A stretch of DNA of 64,000 nt. Origin: Flavobacteriales bacterium (GTDB taxonomy: Bacteria > Bacteroidota > Bacteroidia > Flavobacteriales_D > Crocinitomicaceae). Positions 36,172-46,089 of the stretch are shown here, piece by piece. Location: the NCBI GenBank assembly GCA_947488235.1, contig CANLAQ010000005.1:1-64000 (forward strand), written 5' to 3'. The position numbers were made by a program, and so were the translations under genes. Each line of letters opens with the position of its first letter. The stretch's first letter is position 1. The notes beneath the pieces are model-generated. The model was not told the origin of the DNA. It did no database searches and saw only the letters and a list, made by a program, of their open reading frames with translations.

Positions 36172-38438
36172 TCAATGATGAAGGTGCGCATTGTAGAACC
36201 CAACTCAGTACTCACTTCAATAATGTATTGCCCTGATTTCAATTTACTACCATCTAATTCTAACACAGGCTTGTCTATTTTTGATTCATCTGCAACAATA
36301 CGGCCTTGAATATCTGTAATTTTATAGGCTGTAATATTCAATCCATTGACTTGTGCAAAAACTTTTCCTGATGATGGAACTGGGAAAACACTAAAGTTAG
36401 CTGATAATTTCTCGTTAATACCCACAGAACAATTTTCTGCTAAGTAACTCATATTTGCAAAACTAACATGGCAAACAAAATTCACTGAATCTATATATGG
36501 ATTTCTGTTTCCTTGAAGATTGTAAATGTACTCTTGACGCGCAATTTCATAGTTATCGGGTAAATCATTAAAATGCCAGTTTTTAAGTGAATTCTCATCT
36601 TGATTAGATGGAATAGACCAGTTTAAACTATTTTGTCCGTTGTAACAAGTTGCCATATAAAAAATAGCCCTTGCAGCATTTCCTTTTTGAATAGCTCTAG
36701 GTTCATATACAAGCTGTGTTCCGTTATAACCAACACTTCCTAATAGGTAATTAAAAACAACACTACCTGTAATATCCATTAAAGGAAGATTACTTCTAGG
36801 CGTATTCGCATTGGTTAAGTTTGTAGGATAAAGATTGTGTTGGTCATTATATTCATCTAACTCTGGATTGTCGGCAGGAAAACTAGGCATCCATGAATGA
36901 CAGAAACTGTGCTCGCGTGAATATCCAACAGCTGTCCAGTCAAAAGGATCATTAAACACTTTTCTTTCTCCTGAATAAACACAAGTAACATAAGATTGAC
37001 CGTTGGTTGTATCTCTTACTTCAAACTGATTCATCAAAGTAGATTTGTAATTGAAATAACTAATAGAGTTATGAGGGTTAATCAAAGCTGAAAGAGATGT
37101 AAGAAAAGAAGGCGAAGTCGTGGTAATCCCTGAGTAATAATTTCCTATGTTTAATCCAGTGCTTTGAACATTTCCTGTAGCTGGAGCAGTAGTCTTATAG
37201 TTTTCAAATCCAGAAGGTCCGTTTAAAGCATAAACAGAGAAATAATAATTTTGATTGGCAATAACACCTCTAGGTGTAAATGAAGTCCCTGATCCGATGT
37301 AAGCAACTTTCGCATCCCCAACAAGATCACCTCTCATATAGTGGGTTCCATCTTGTGGTACGCCTGTAATAGCACTGCCAGTTTTCCATAGAACGATATA
37401 CTTTTCAGCATTTACCGCTGCAGTAAACTGTCCACCTACGGTATAAGGCTTGATCAGTGGAAAAGTTAAGTTACTTGCATTTGATGTCGGTTCTGTAGCT
37501 AAATTATCAGTTCCAACACCAATTAGATTAATGATATATGGATTTTCATTGCTATCATCATTTCCAATATGAATAACTGCAAATCTAGAACCTGTTCCTG
37601 TTGGATTAAAGTTTAAAGTGTAGTTTTGATTTCCATTAGAAGCAACAGCACCTGCAGCAATTGATGTTGTATAATCACCAGCATTTGCTCCTGAAAAGGT
37701 GTATCCTGTAATATTTAAATTTTGTGTCCCTGCATTTTCAATGGTTATTGTATTTGATGCCGTATTGCCAATTATATAAGAGTTATTGTTTAGTACTGTA
37801 GTGCCATTAATTTTCACATTAATTTCTTTTAAAGGTGCGACATAGGCTACTATATCAGCTAAATTTCTAGGAATTAATTGGTAATTGGTATTGAATTGCC
37901 CCAGCTCGCCCGTAATAGAAAGAGCACCTGTAGGAATGTTTGTCCCATCTATGTTGGTAGAACCGTTGATGCGTACATCAAATGAATTGGTTCCATCTGT
38001 AATTTGAACAGTTGAATTTCCAGTCGCAAAAACACCAGTTTGTACAAATGTAACATTCTCAATTTTTACTAATTGTGCTTCTAATGCTTCTCCAGCACTC
38101 GTTATTGGAATAGTTTGTGGAATAATTTGGGTCGTTGGACCGTGATTTATAAAACTATTGGTAGGAGAAATTTCTAACAATCCACTAAAATCAAATAAAA
38201 CTCCAGTTGCCGTAATAGAATCCCCTCTTAGTACACTGCTCAAATTAGATCCATAAGCAGGAATTGCAGCAGTCCCATCCTGAATATAGCGAATATTTCC
38301 CAATTCGGAACCGTTGGTTACCACACCTGTAACAGTTACAGTTTGTCCAATACCCATATTACGAGCATCTGAAATAGTCTGACTCGTTGCAATAAAACTG
38401 CTTATCGTAAGCAATCCAAAAAGTAAAATTCTCTTCAT
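36168..38438 (-). CDS. Secreted endonuclease I with T9SS sorting domain
   Basis: A 756-residue extracellular nuclease. Domains in order: signal peptide (1-19); OB-like/DUF5689-like beta region (about 20-205, ISDARNMGIGQTVTVTGVV); choice-of-anchor/HYDIN-like domain (about 205-310); Fn3-like domain (about 315-425). The endonuclease I domain (about 435-665) has YSREHSFCHSWMP, DQHNLYPTNLTNANTPRSN and KGNAARAIFYMATCY. A type A T9SS C-terminal sorting domain (about 680-756) follows. It would cut DNA (possibly RNA) outside the cell. It is 15 bp downstream of the TonB receptor gene and overlaps the nucleotidase gene. Confidence 0.92.
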   Translation of the reverse strand: MKRILLFGLLTISSFIATSQTISDARNMGIGQTVTVTGVVTNGSELGNIRYIQDGTAAIPAYGSNLSSVLRGDSITATGVLFDFSGLLEISPTNSFINHGPTTQIIPQTIPITSAGEALEAQLVKIENVTFVQTGVFATGNSTVQITDGTNSFDVRINGSTNIDGTNIPTGALSITGELGQFNTNYQLIPRNLADIVAYVAPLKEINVKINGTTVLNNNSYIIGNTASNTITIENAGTQNLNITGYTFSGANAGDYTTSIAAGAVASNGNQNYTLNFNPTGTGSRFAVIHIGNDDSNENPYIINLIGVGTDNLATEPTSNASNLTFPLIKPYTVGGQFTAAVNAEKYIVLWKTGSAITGVPQDGTHYMRGDLVGDAKVAYIGSGTSFTPRGVIANQNYYFSVYALNGPSGFENYKTTAPATGNVQSTGLNIGNYYSGITTTSPSFLTSLSALINPHNSISYFNYKSTLMNQFEVRDTTNGQSYVTCVYSGERKVFNDPFDWTAVGYSREHSFCHSWMPSFPADNPELDEYNDQHNLYPTNLTNANTPRSNLPLMDITGSVVFNYLLGSVGYNGTQLVYEPRAIQKGNAARAIFYMATCYNGQNSLNWSIPSNQDENSLKNWHFNDLPDNYEIARQEYIYNLQGNRNPYIDSVNFVCHVSFANMSYLAENCSVGINEKLSANFSVFPVPSSGKVFAQVNGLNITAYKITDIQGRIVADESKIDKPVLELDGSKLKSGQYIIEVSTELGSTMRTFIIE

Positions 38439-38453
38439 GTTATTTTGTATTAA

Positions 38454-41204
38454 TTAAAATTGTAATCCTAGTGAAACATTAAATCTAAATCCTTGTCCAA
38501 ACATAACTTGCGCAGATTGGGAATCAAAGTTATTATAAATTCCATTACCATTGTTAGTTGCATCTGCAATATAAACTGAATTTAAAATATTGGTAATCGA
38601 TGCATTCATGATTAAAGTTGATTTTTCAAACGAATACTTGTATCCCGTGAAAAAATTAATCAATAAATAAGAAGGCATCATCCATGATTCTCTACCTCCG
38701 TTAACACCTTGCAAAGTAAACGGATCAAAATTAGAATAATAGCGATCAAAGTATTGACATTGCATTTTCACATAAAAGTTTTTGAATGGCTCATATCGAA
38801 TAGATCCTGCAATGGCTGTCTGTGCAGCATCACCAACATGCACACCTTTCGCATCAAAACTGATATTAAGCGAATCATACTGAGGAATTATAACAGTTTT
38901 AGAGGAGTTCCAGATCCAATTTCCATAAGAAAACATCATGTCAGCGGTAACTTTCTTTGAAATATTATAAGCAAAATCAACCTCACCTCCCATGTGTACA
39001 GCATCCATTCCATTAATATTTACACGAATAGATTCTGTCGGATCATTGGGATCAGGTACCGCTACACCATAAGGAAAAGGTTTGTTCTTCCAATTGGTAG
39101 CGTAGGCATTGAAGTTAATTCCAAAATTTTTGTTCGCGTAATTCACACCACCTTCTGAAGCAAGTATTTTTTCATTCATAATTTCAGTAAAGAAAGCATT
39201 TGAATTGTTATCAATTACATTAGAAAATTGTGGAGTCCTGTTTAAATAACCAAGGTTTACATAACTGGTTAAGTTTTTATTGATTTTATAACTTAAACCA
39301 CCTTTTACAGTAAATCCAGGTAAATATTTCCATGCAGTTTGAAAATAGGTCAACTCTGGAGAACTATTATCATAGGTTTTTCCATCATATTGCACCGTAT
39401 CGCTTGCTCCAATTCTAAATACAGAGTCACCAATAGTCAAGACCTTTTTTTGAAAATAATCAATTCCTTTATAACCACTTACTATTGCAGAAACATTCAA
39501 GAACATGGCCCATTTATCGCTTGCATACTCCGCTTGACCAAAAGCGCCAGCCCATTTCACCAATCCATCTCTATTCGCATTAAAGGCATTCTTTGCTATT
39601 TTATCACCTACTTTTTGCATAGGGTTGGCATCATTTTTATCAGCAGCACTAACAAAGTAATCTCCACCCAAAAGGTTCGCAACCGTTTGGTAATGACTTC
39701 CTTTATAATATCTTGCATCTATACCTCCTGAAATTTCTAATTTTTTAGAGTAAGCGTAGTTGAATTGACCCAAATATCCAGTCCAAAAGTGATTGTTGAT
39801 ACTGGATATTAATATTTGACTGGATTTAATTAATGTAGGAGAATAAATAGGATCTACATTTGGTGTTCCAAACAAGGAATTCACTTTATTTACCTGTATC
39901 ATTTGATCCCAATCGATTAAGTTGTTTGAATCTCTAAGTATGGCTGAGCTATTGAAAATACCCGTCCCTCCACCTCGTCCAACGGATAGGTATGCAATAT
40001 TGGATATAGATAGTTTATCATTTACTTTCCAAAAATCTTTTAAGGTAACTTGTGGCTTGTTGTAAAAATTTAATCGTTCATTCAATATTTCTTGTTTACC
40101 ATTGACCGTTTGATATCCCCAATGTTGGTTGTAACGGATTCCCATGTCTGTAAATAGTGCATTAGTATCCAAAATAGCCCCATTATTTCTTGCTTGAACG
40201 CTGTCCCAATATTGAATAGATTGATTATAGGAGCGTTGGCCATGATTTTGAGGAGCCATAAAACCAGAAAGTGTTAATAAATGCTTGTCTATTTTCTTTG
40301 AAACTTTTAAGTAACTAAAAAAACCTTGACTTGGTGTTCCATAAACCCAACCTGCCCCTTGTTTATATGAACTAGAAAAAGTGAGACCCCAACCATTCTT
40401 ACTCATTCCAGTGTTGTAAGAAAAACTCGTTCGCAACATATTACCTGTGCCAAATTCTTGTTTAATGGTTCCTCCTTTACGGTTCCCAATTCCTTGTGTA
40501 ATAATATTTATGGTTCCACCAATCGACGGCATGGCAATTTTTGTTGCCCCTAAACCTCGTTGTACCTGCATCTGTGCCGTAATTGCATCCAAACCAAACC
40601 AGTTGGACCAATAGACGGCTCCATTTTCCATATCATTTACTGGAACACCATCAATCATTACCCCAACATTTCTTTGGTCAAATCCACGAACATTGATGCG
40701 TGCATCACCATCTCCGCCACCTTGCGTGGTAGCATAAACACCCGGAGTTCCGTTTAGAAGCATTGGTAAATCTCTTGAGCCTAATTCTTCAGCAATTTTT
40801 TGAGCGGAAACCTTGGTTACAGCAATTGGCACCCTTCCTTCTTTAACCAGATTGCCGATTACATTGATTTCTTCAAACTCCTGATTTAATCCTAAATAAA
40901 TGTCTTTACTAGTAAGCTTCTTATCTATGGTTATTTCTAATGTCTTTGTCTCAAAAGTTAACATGCTCACACTTATGAAATAGGTTCCGTAGGGTAAGTT
41001 GGTAATTAAATACTCACCAGTTGAAGCACTTAAACTTTTTCCAATAATGTCTTTACTTGAACCTTTTGTAAAAACTTGCACTTTTGCTCCAACTACAATT
41101 TGTTGGTTCGCATTATCGATAATTTTTCCACTGATACTTCCGCTGCTTTGCGCTAAGGTGACAATAGTAATTAAGGAAAAAAGTAGGGTGTAAAATATTT
41201 TCAT
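38454..41204 (-). CDS. TonB-dependent outer-membrane receptor
   Basis: A 916-residue outer-membrane transporter. Signal peptide (about 1-18), a carboxypeptidase-regulatory-like domain (about 22-100, SGKIIDNANQQIVVGAKVQV), a plug domain (about 120-235) with RINVRGFDQRNVGVMIDGVP and NDMENGAVYWSNW, then a 22-strand-type barrel ending in a terminal aromatic-rich strand (FNVSLGLQF). The ligand is not evident from sequence. Being in one operon with a nuclease and nucleotidase suggests a nucleic-acid-derived substrate. There is no SusD-like partner. Confidence 0.94.
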   Translation of the reverse strand: MKIFYTLLFSLITIVTLAQSSGSISGKIIDNANQQIVVGAKVQVFTKGSSKDIIGKSLSASTGEYLITNLPYGTYFISVSMLTFETKTLEITIDKKLTSKDIYLGLNQEFEEINVIGNLVKEGRVPIAVTKVSAQKIAEELGSRDLPMLLNGTPGVYATTQGGGDGDARINVRGFDQRNVGVMIDGVPVNDMENGAVYWSNWFGLDAITAQMQVQRGLGATKIAMPSIGGTINIITQGIGNRKGGTIKQEFGTGNMLRTSFSYNTGMSKNGWGLTFSSSYKQGAGWVYGTPSQGFFSYLKVSKKIDKHLLTLSGFMAPQNHGQRSYNQSIQYWDSVQARNNGAILDTNALFTDMGIRYNQHWGYQTVNGKQEILNERLNFYNKPQVTLKDFWKVNDKLSISNIAYLSVGRGGGTGIFNSSAILRDSNNLIDWDQMIQVNKVNSLFGTPNVDPIYSPTLIKSSQILISSINNHFWTGYLGQFNYAYSKKLEISGGIDARYYKGSHYQTVANLLGGDYFVSAADKNDANPMQKVGDKIAKNAFNANRDGLVKWAGAFGQAEYASDKWAMFLNVSAIVSGYKGIDYFQKKVLTIGDSVFRIGASDTVQYDGKTYDNSSPELTYFQTAWKYLPGFTVKGGLSYKINKNLTSYVNLGYLNRTPQFSNVIDNNSNAFFTEIMNEKILASEGGVNYANKNFGINFNAYATNWKNKPFPYGVAVPDPNDPTESIRVNINGMDAVHMGGEVDFAYNISKKVTADMMFSYGNWIWNSSKTVIIPQYDSLNISFDAKGVHVGDAAQTAIAGSIRYEPFKNFYVKMQCQYFDRYYSNFDPFTLQGVNGGRESWMMPSYLLINFFTGYKYSFEKSTLIMNASITNILNSVYIADATNNGNGIYNNFDSQSAQVMFGQGFRFNVSLGLQF

Positions 41205-41219
41205 TAAAAGTTTTTTGCA

Positions 41220-41243
41220 ATAAAAAAGGCCGTTACCGACCTT
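41220..41243 (-). terminator. Hairpin between the lamin-tail gene and the receptor gene
   Basis: On the minus strand AAGGTCG - GTAA - CGGCCTT (with one G-U pair) is followed by a TTTTTT run. It lies after the stop at 41265 and before the receptor ATG at 41204. I see no promoter box after it, so it may be a leaky terminator setting the ratio of upstream to downstream genes. Confidence 0.75.
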
Positions 41244-41264
41244 CTTAAAATTAGATAATTTATT

Positions 41265-42323
41265 TTATTTCAGAATTACTCTACGAATCTCTGAACTTCC
41301 GTTTTTCATACTGATTTTCAAAAAGTAAACGCCTTTGTTTCCGTCCAATTCAAGTGTGATGAACGCTTTATTTAAATTGTTGTAAACCGCTACTTGCTGA
41401 CCAAGAGCATTGATCAATTGAATTGATTTAACTTCTTGAGAATTTTTTAAATTAATAAGACCAGTACTTGGATTTGGATAAACAACTAGTGCATGGTTTT
41501 CAGTTTCATCTATTCCAGCAGGATTACATAAACAATCATGAACACCCAAAGAATTCCAGTTTCCATCAAGAATAGGATTTCCACTTGTTCCAAATAAAGT
41601 ATCTCCATTAGCATCTAATCTTACGATTACTGCAGGAATAGAGTCATATTCTAATAATGGATCAAAGAAAGAGGGTTGCATAGTAACTCCTTTCTGAATC
41701 GTAGATTTACGAATCATGGAATGATCTTTTGTTATTAAAGTTCCCAAACCAGTAGAATAAGGAAATTGACTAGACCAAGCACCATCATTATTTGCAGTAC
41801 TTCCAGTCTCGTTTGCTGGATTCTCACCAATTTTTCCAACTAAATCAATAATTTGAAATCCAGTTACATTCGCTGCATTGATTAAAGTAGTTGCTGTAGC
41901 AGGTAAAGTTCCTTTTGCAAGCATTACTGCATCATTACCATTCCAATAAAAACAATTAGAAACGGCATAGTCAGGACAATAGAATCCATCAGCTCTAGAT
42001 TGTAAAGAATCCCATACTGGAGCTTCTTGTCCAACTCCAAGTGGATCTAATTTTTTTAAAACAGCAACATATACTGAATGTGGAGCAATTGTTCCAGATA
42101 ATTGAATAGCATTTGCAACCGTCGCGATATTTGATCCATTAGAATAACGAGCAACAAAGAATTGACCTAAGTTTACTGCTGAACTTGTTGGATTGTAAAT
42201 CTCTAAAGCTTTATTGTTTGACCATCCTTCAACATATTCAGAAATGAATATTTGTGAGCAGTTGGTTTGTGCAATTGCCGAACCTAATGATAATATAGTG
42301 AATAAGGTAAAAAGTGTTTTCAT
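41265..42323 (-). CDS. Secreted lamin-tail-domain protein with T9SS sorting domain
   Basis: A 352-residue secreted protein: signal peptide (about 1-18), lamin tail domain (about 22-135; CSQIFISEYVEGWSNNKALE, IYNPTSSAVNLGQFFVARYS), a low-complexity middle part, and a T9SS type A sorting domain (about 278-352; VVYPNPSTGLINLKNSQEV). Lamin tail domains occur in bacterial extracellular nucleases and other surface proteins and may bind DNA or ligands. First gene before the receptor-nuclease operon. No catalytic site is seen. Confidence 0.85.
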   Translation of the reverse strand: MKTLFTLFTILSLGSAIAQTNCSQIFISEYVEGWSNNKALEIYNPTSSAVNLGQFFVARYSNGSNIATVANAIQLSGTIAPHSVYVAVLKKLDPLGVGQEAPVWDSLQSRADGFYCPDYAVSNCFYWNGNDAVMLAKGTLPATATTLINAANVTGFQIIDLVGKIGENPANETGSTANNDGAWSSQFPYSTGLGTLITKDHSMIRKSTIQKGVTMQPSFFDPLLEYDSIPAVIVRLDANGDTLFGTSGNPILDGNWNSLGVHDCLCNPAGIDETENHALVVYPNPSTGLINLKNSQEVKSIQLINALGQQVAVYNNLNKAFITLELDGNKGVYFLKISMKNGSSEIRRVILK

Positions 42324-42345
42324 AATTTTCTTTATTTAATCCTAA

Positions 42346-42353
42346 CAAAGATA
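42346..42353 (-). promoter_or_regulatory. Promoter -7 box for the lamin-tail/receptor/nuclease operon
   Basis: Minus strand TATCTTTG, exact TAnnTTTG match, 22 bases before the ATG at 42323. The only clear promoter found upstream of the whole minus-strand block down to 34568. Confidence 0.6.
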
Positions 42354-42437
42354 TACTTTATTTTTCTAATTATTTTTGTGTTTTAGTTGAGGCACATTAA
42401 TTTTTTATTACCTCCAAATTAAATAAACTAATTCTTC

Positions 42438-42445
42438 TACCTTCG
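42438..42445 (+). promoter_or_regulatory. Candidate -7 box for the DPP-IV gene
   Basis: TACCTTCG, one mismatch from TAnnTTTG, 18 bases before the ATG at 42464. Divergent from the nuclease operon promoter about 85 bp away. Confidence 0.4.
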
Positions 42446-42463
42446 TGATCTAAATTATTTTTT

Positions 42464-44620
42464 ATGAAAAATTTACTTTTATTCCTCTCTCTACTGAGCT
42501 TTACCGTTTTTTCTCAAGACTTAAGTGTCGAGAAAATTTGGAAAAAATATGAATATATCGCCAAGGGAGTGGAAGACTTCAAATCAATGGCAGATGGAAA
42601 CTTTTATACAAAAACAGATGAAGAGGGCTCTATCTTTAAGTATAGTATTTTAAATTCTGAGGATAAGGGAATTTGTATCTTAGAAGGTAAAACTCTGTTG
42701 TATAATGGAGTAAAGATAGCATACGATGACTTTGAATTTAACAAGGATGAAAGTAAAATATTATTTAAAACTTCCATAAAGAGCATTTATCGAAGAAGCT
42801 ATTCTGCGGTGTATTATTTATATGATCTTAAAACTAAAGTCTTGCAAATTTTGGACGATTCACACAGTCCGCAAACGCTTGCAGAATATTCACCTGATGG
42901 AAATTCAGTGTCTTATATTGCTGGTAATGATTTATTTGTTAAATATCTACCAACAGGTAAAATCACAAAACTCACTACTGATGGAAAACGAAATAAAATC
43001 ATCAATGGAACCACTGATTGGGTATATGAGGAGGAGTTTAGTATCACTAAAGCTTATTGCTGGTCGCCAGACTCTAAATATATCGCATTTCTAAAGTTCG
43101 ATGAAAAGGAAGTTAAGGAATTCAACTTGACTTACTATAATGATTTGTACCCTGAAAATTATAAATATAAATACCCGAAAGCGGGTGAAGATAACAGTAA
43201 AGTTACTGCCCATATTGTTAGCGTTAAGAAACCAAGTATTCAGAACATTGATTTGGGTGAATATGAATATATTCCACGATTATCTTGGTCAGGCTCACAA
43301 AACAAACTCATTCTGCAGACTTTAAATAGACATCAAAATCAGTTGAAATATCATTTAGTTGATTTAACAGGTAAGTCTCTTGCTCATAAGGTTATTTATG
43401 AGGAAAATTCTAAATCGTATGTTGAAATCGATAATAATTTATTGATTTTAAAAGATGGAAATTCTATTCTTCGAACCAGTGAAATGGACGGCTATAACCA
43501 CATTTACCGTCTAGATTTTAATGGAAATTCCACACCAATCACAAAAGGAAAATGGGATGTGATTGAAATGCTAGGGATAGATGAAAACACCAATACAATT
43601 TATTTCTCTTCAGCCATGTATGCTGCTATTTCTAAGACAATTCATTCTGTTTCTCTAGATGGAACAAATACTACTTTGATTAGTCCAAAAGAGGGTTATA
43701 ATGATGCTTCCTTTACGACAGGGATGCAATATTTTGTTTTGTCACATTCCAATGCAAATACTCCCCCAGAGATTAGTTTGAACAAAAATGATGGTTCCTT
43801 TATACATTCTTTAGAGGATAATAATGACTTGAAGAAGAAATTGGCAGGAATGAATTTATGTAAAAAAGAATTTCTTTCTTTCAATGTAAATGGCTTTGAC
43901 TTGAATGCAACTATGATGAAGCCCACTAACTTTGACCCGACTAAGAAATACCCAGTATACATGACGGTTTATGGTGGACCTGGTCACAATGAAGTTACTG
44001 ATGCCTGGGATGGTCAAGATTATATGTACCATCAACTTTTAACTCAAAAAGGATATATTGTAGTTTGTGTAGACCCGAGAGGAACCATGTATCGTGGCGC
44101 TGAGTTTAAAAAATCAACCTACATGCAATTGGGTAAGTTAGAAACGGAAGATATTATAGCTACCGGAAAAGCATTACAGGCTTTATCTTATGTTGACCCC
44201 AATCGGATTGGAATAATGGGTTGGAGTTATGGGGGTTTTATGGCAACCCTTGCAATAACAAAAGGTGCTGATGTCTTTAAAATGGCAATTGCAGTTGCTC
44301 CCGTTACCAATTGGCGTTATTATGATAACATATATACCGAACGCTTTATGCGCACCCCAAAAGAGAATGAAGATGGATACGATAAAAATTCCCCTATTAA
44401 TTTTGTCGATCAACTGAAAGGAAAGTTTTTTCTTATTCATGGAGTGACAGATGATAATGTTCATTTTCAAAATTCTATGTCGCTTATTAATGCGCTGGTT
44501 AAAGCAGATAAGCAATTTGACTTTTTTGCCTATCCAAATAAAAATCATGGAATTTATGGCGGAAATACCCGCAATCACTTGTTTAATATGATGTTAGACT
44601 ATGTGGAAGAAAATCTTTAA
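42464..44620 (+). CDS. Dipeptidyl-peptidase IV-like prolyl oligopeptidase (S9)
   Basis: Exported serine peptidase removing dipeptides (usually X-Pro) from peptides. The 718-residue protein has a signal peptide ending VFSQ, a DPP-IV beta-propeller (about 60-450) and an alpha/beta hydrolase domain. The nucleophile is in GWSYGGFMA, Asp in GVTDDNVHFQNS and His in NHGIYGG. YPVYMTVYGGPGH precedes the catalytic domain. Monocistronic. Probably periplasmic; involved in peptide use. Confidence 0.94.
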   Translation: MKNLLLFLSLLSFTVFSQDLSVEKIWKKYEYIAKGVEDFKSMADGNFYTKTDEEGSIFKYSILNSEDKGICILEGKTLLYNGVKIAYDDFEFNKDESKILFKTSIKSIYRRSYSAVYYLYDLKTKVLQILDDSHSPQTLAEYSPDGNSVSYIAGNDLFVKYLPTGKITKLTTDGKRNKIINGTTDWVYEEEFSITKAYCWSPDSKYIAFLKFDEKEVKEFNLTYYNDLYPENYKYKYPKAGEDNSKVTAHIVSVKKPSIQNIDLGEYEYIPRLSWSGSQNKLILQTLNRHQNQLKYHLVDLTGKSLAHKVIYEENSKSYVEIDNNLLILKDGNSILRTSEMDGYNHIYRLDFNGNSTPITKGKWDVIEMLGIDENTNTIYFSSAMYAAISKTIHSVSLDGTNTTLISPKEGYNDASFTTGMQYFVLSHSNANTPPEISLNKNDGSFIHSLEDNNDLKKKLAGMNLCKKEFLSFNVNGFDLNATMMKPTNFDPTKKYPVYMTVYGGPGHNEVTDAWDGQDYMYHQLLTQKGYIVVCVDPRGTMYRGAEFKKSTYMQLGKLETEDIIATGKALQALSYVDPNRIGIMGWSYGGFMATLAITKGADVFKMAIAVAPVTNWRYYDNIYTERFMRTPKENEDGYDKNSPINFVDQLKGKFFLIHGVTDDNVHFQNSMSLINALVKADKQFDFFAYPNKNHGIYGGNTRNHLFNMMLDYVEENL

Positions 44621-44738
44621 TGCTAATTAGATATTATTTTATTGTTTTTTCTGAAAAAATAAGACTTTGCCATAACAAAGAACAAATTTCTTTTCGTATT
44701 TTAGACCTTAGTTTTAAAAATGAAAAATAAAGTATAAA

Positions 44739-46025
44739 ATGAGCGAAGTTGCAAAGATTGAATTAGACGGTAAAATATATGAATTGCCAGTTATTACAGG
44801 TACAGAAAATGAGAAAGCAATTGATATTTCTAAATTGCGAGATTTAACTGGATATGTTACTCTAGACACAGGATACAAAAATACTGGGGCAACTAAAAGT
44901 TCCATTACTTTCTTGGATGGTGAATTGGGTATTTTACATTATCGTGGCTATTCAATTGAACAATTAGCTTCAAAAGCATCTTTTATCGAGGTTTCTTACT
45001 TGTTAATTTATGGTGAATTACCGACGCAAGCTGAGTTAGATGGTTTTGAATCAAGCATCAAAAAACATACTTTGGTTGCTGAAGATATGAAACAATTTTT
45101 CGAAGCGTACCCATCAAAAGCCCACCCAATGGGGGTTTTATCTTCTATGATCTCTTCACTTTCAACCTTCTATCCAGAATCTCTAGATCCTAATAGAAGT
45201 AAAGAAGCTAAGGATTTAACCATTCACCGTTTACTTGCTAAGTTGCCAACGCTTGCCGCATGGGCTTATAAAAACTCAATGCGTCACCCGTTTATGTATC
45301 CAAGAAATGAGTATGATTATTGTAAAAACTTTCTATACATGATGTTTGCCATGCCAACGGAAGATTATAAAGTAGATCCAGTGGTTGTGAAAGCATTAAA
45401 CACTTTATTGATTTTACATGCTGATCACGAACAAAATTGTTCGACTTCGACAGTGCGTATTGTTGGTTCTTCTCAAGCCAATTTGTACTCTACGGTATCT
45501 GCTGGAATTTCTGCCTTATGGGGTCCGCTTCACGGAGGTGCCAATCAAGAAGTTATTGAAATGTTAGAACAAATTCAAAACGATGGAGGAAATGTTGACA
45601 AATGGGTAGTGAAAGCGAAAGATAAAGAAGATCCATTTAGACTAATGGGTTTTGGTCATAGAGTATATAAAAACTTTGACCCAAGAGCAAATATTATCAA
45701 AAAAGCATGTGATGATGTACTAGAAAAATTAAACATTAATGATCCTTTATTAGCCATTGCTAAAAAACTTGAAAAAGTTGCCCTTGAAGATGAATACTTT
45801 AAGGCAAGAAATTTATATCCAAATGTTGATTTTTATTCTGGAATCATCTACAAAGCTTTAGGGATTAATACAGAAATGTTTACTGTGATGTTTGCATTAG
45901 GTCGACTTCCAGGATGGATAGCGCAATGGAAAGAAATGACTGAAAATAAAGAACCAATCGGTCGACCAAGACAAATTTATATCGGCAAGACTTCAAGAGA
46001 TTATGTGCCTATTTCTGCTAGATAA
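44739..46025 (+). CDS. gltA: Citrate synthase
   Basis: TCA-cycle condensation of oxaloacetate and acetyl-CoA. The 428-residue protein is of the long hexameric-type form with an N-terminal extension (to about residue 65). Active-site motifs are LHADHEQNCSTSTVR (His), ALWGPLHGGANQEV (His) and MGFGHRVYKNFDPR, with the catalytic Asp region in NVDFYSGI. In other Flavobacteriales gltA often follows eno; here it is about 28 kb away. Followed by a strong bidirectional terminator. Confidence 0.98.
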   Translation: MSEVAKIELDGKIYELPVITGTENEKAIDISKLRDLTGYVTLDTGYKNTGATKSSITFLDGELGILHYRGYSIEQLASKASFIEVSYLLIYGELPTQAELDGFESSIKKHTLVAEDMKQFFEAYPSKAHPMGVLSSMISSLSTFYPESLDPNRSKEAKDLTIHRLLAKLPTLAAWAYKNSMRHPFMYPRNEYDYCKNFLYMMFAMPTEDYKVDPVVVKALNTLLILHADHEQNCSTSTVRIVGSSQANLYSTVSAGISALWGPLHGGANQEVIEMLEQIQNDGGNVDKWVVKAKDKEDPFRLMGFGHRVYKNFDPRANIIKKACDDVLEKLNINDPLLAIAKKLEKVALEDEYFKARNLYPNVDFYSGIIYKALGINTEMFTVMFALGRLPGWIAQWKEMTENKEPIGRPRQIYIGKTSRDYVPISAR

Positions 46026-46039
46026 TCCAAAATATTAAT

Positions 46040-46075
46040 CATAAAAAAAGCGCTTAATCAAGCGCTTTTTTTATG
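46040..46075. terminator. Bidirectional terminator
   Basis: Perfect 16-bp inverted repeat (CATAAAAAAAGCGCTT and its complement) with an AATC loop. A- and T-runs on both flanks let it stop both gltA and the convergent methyltransferase gene. Confidence 0.92.
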
Positions 46076-46089
46076 ATGTAAAAATGCTA

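Noticed and set aside
39339-39731. Plus-strand open frame of 130 codons
   Set aside because: Antisense to the TonB receptor barrel; composition is that of a shadow frame, with no start context.
44621-44738. CTTTG-CCATAA-CAAAG dyad and A/T-rich stem before gltA
   Set aside because: Arms of five bases or pure A/T runs are expected by chance here; no clear -7 box could be fixed.
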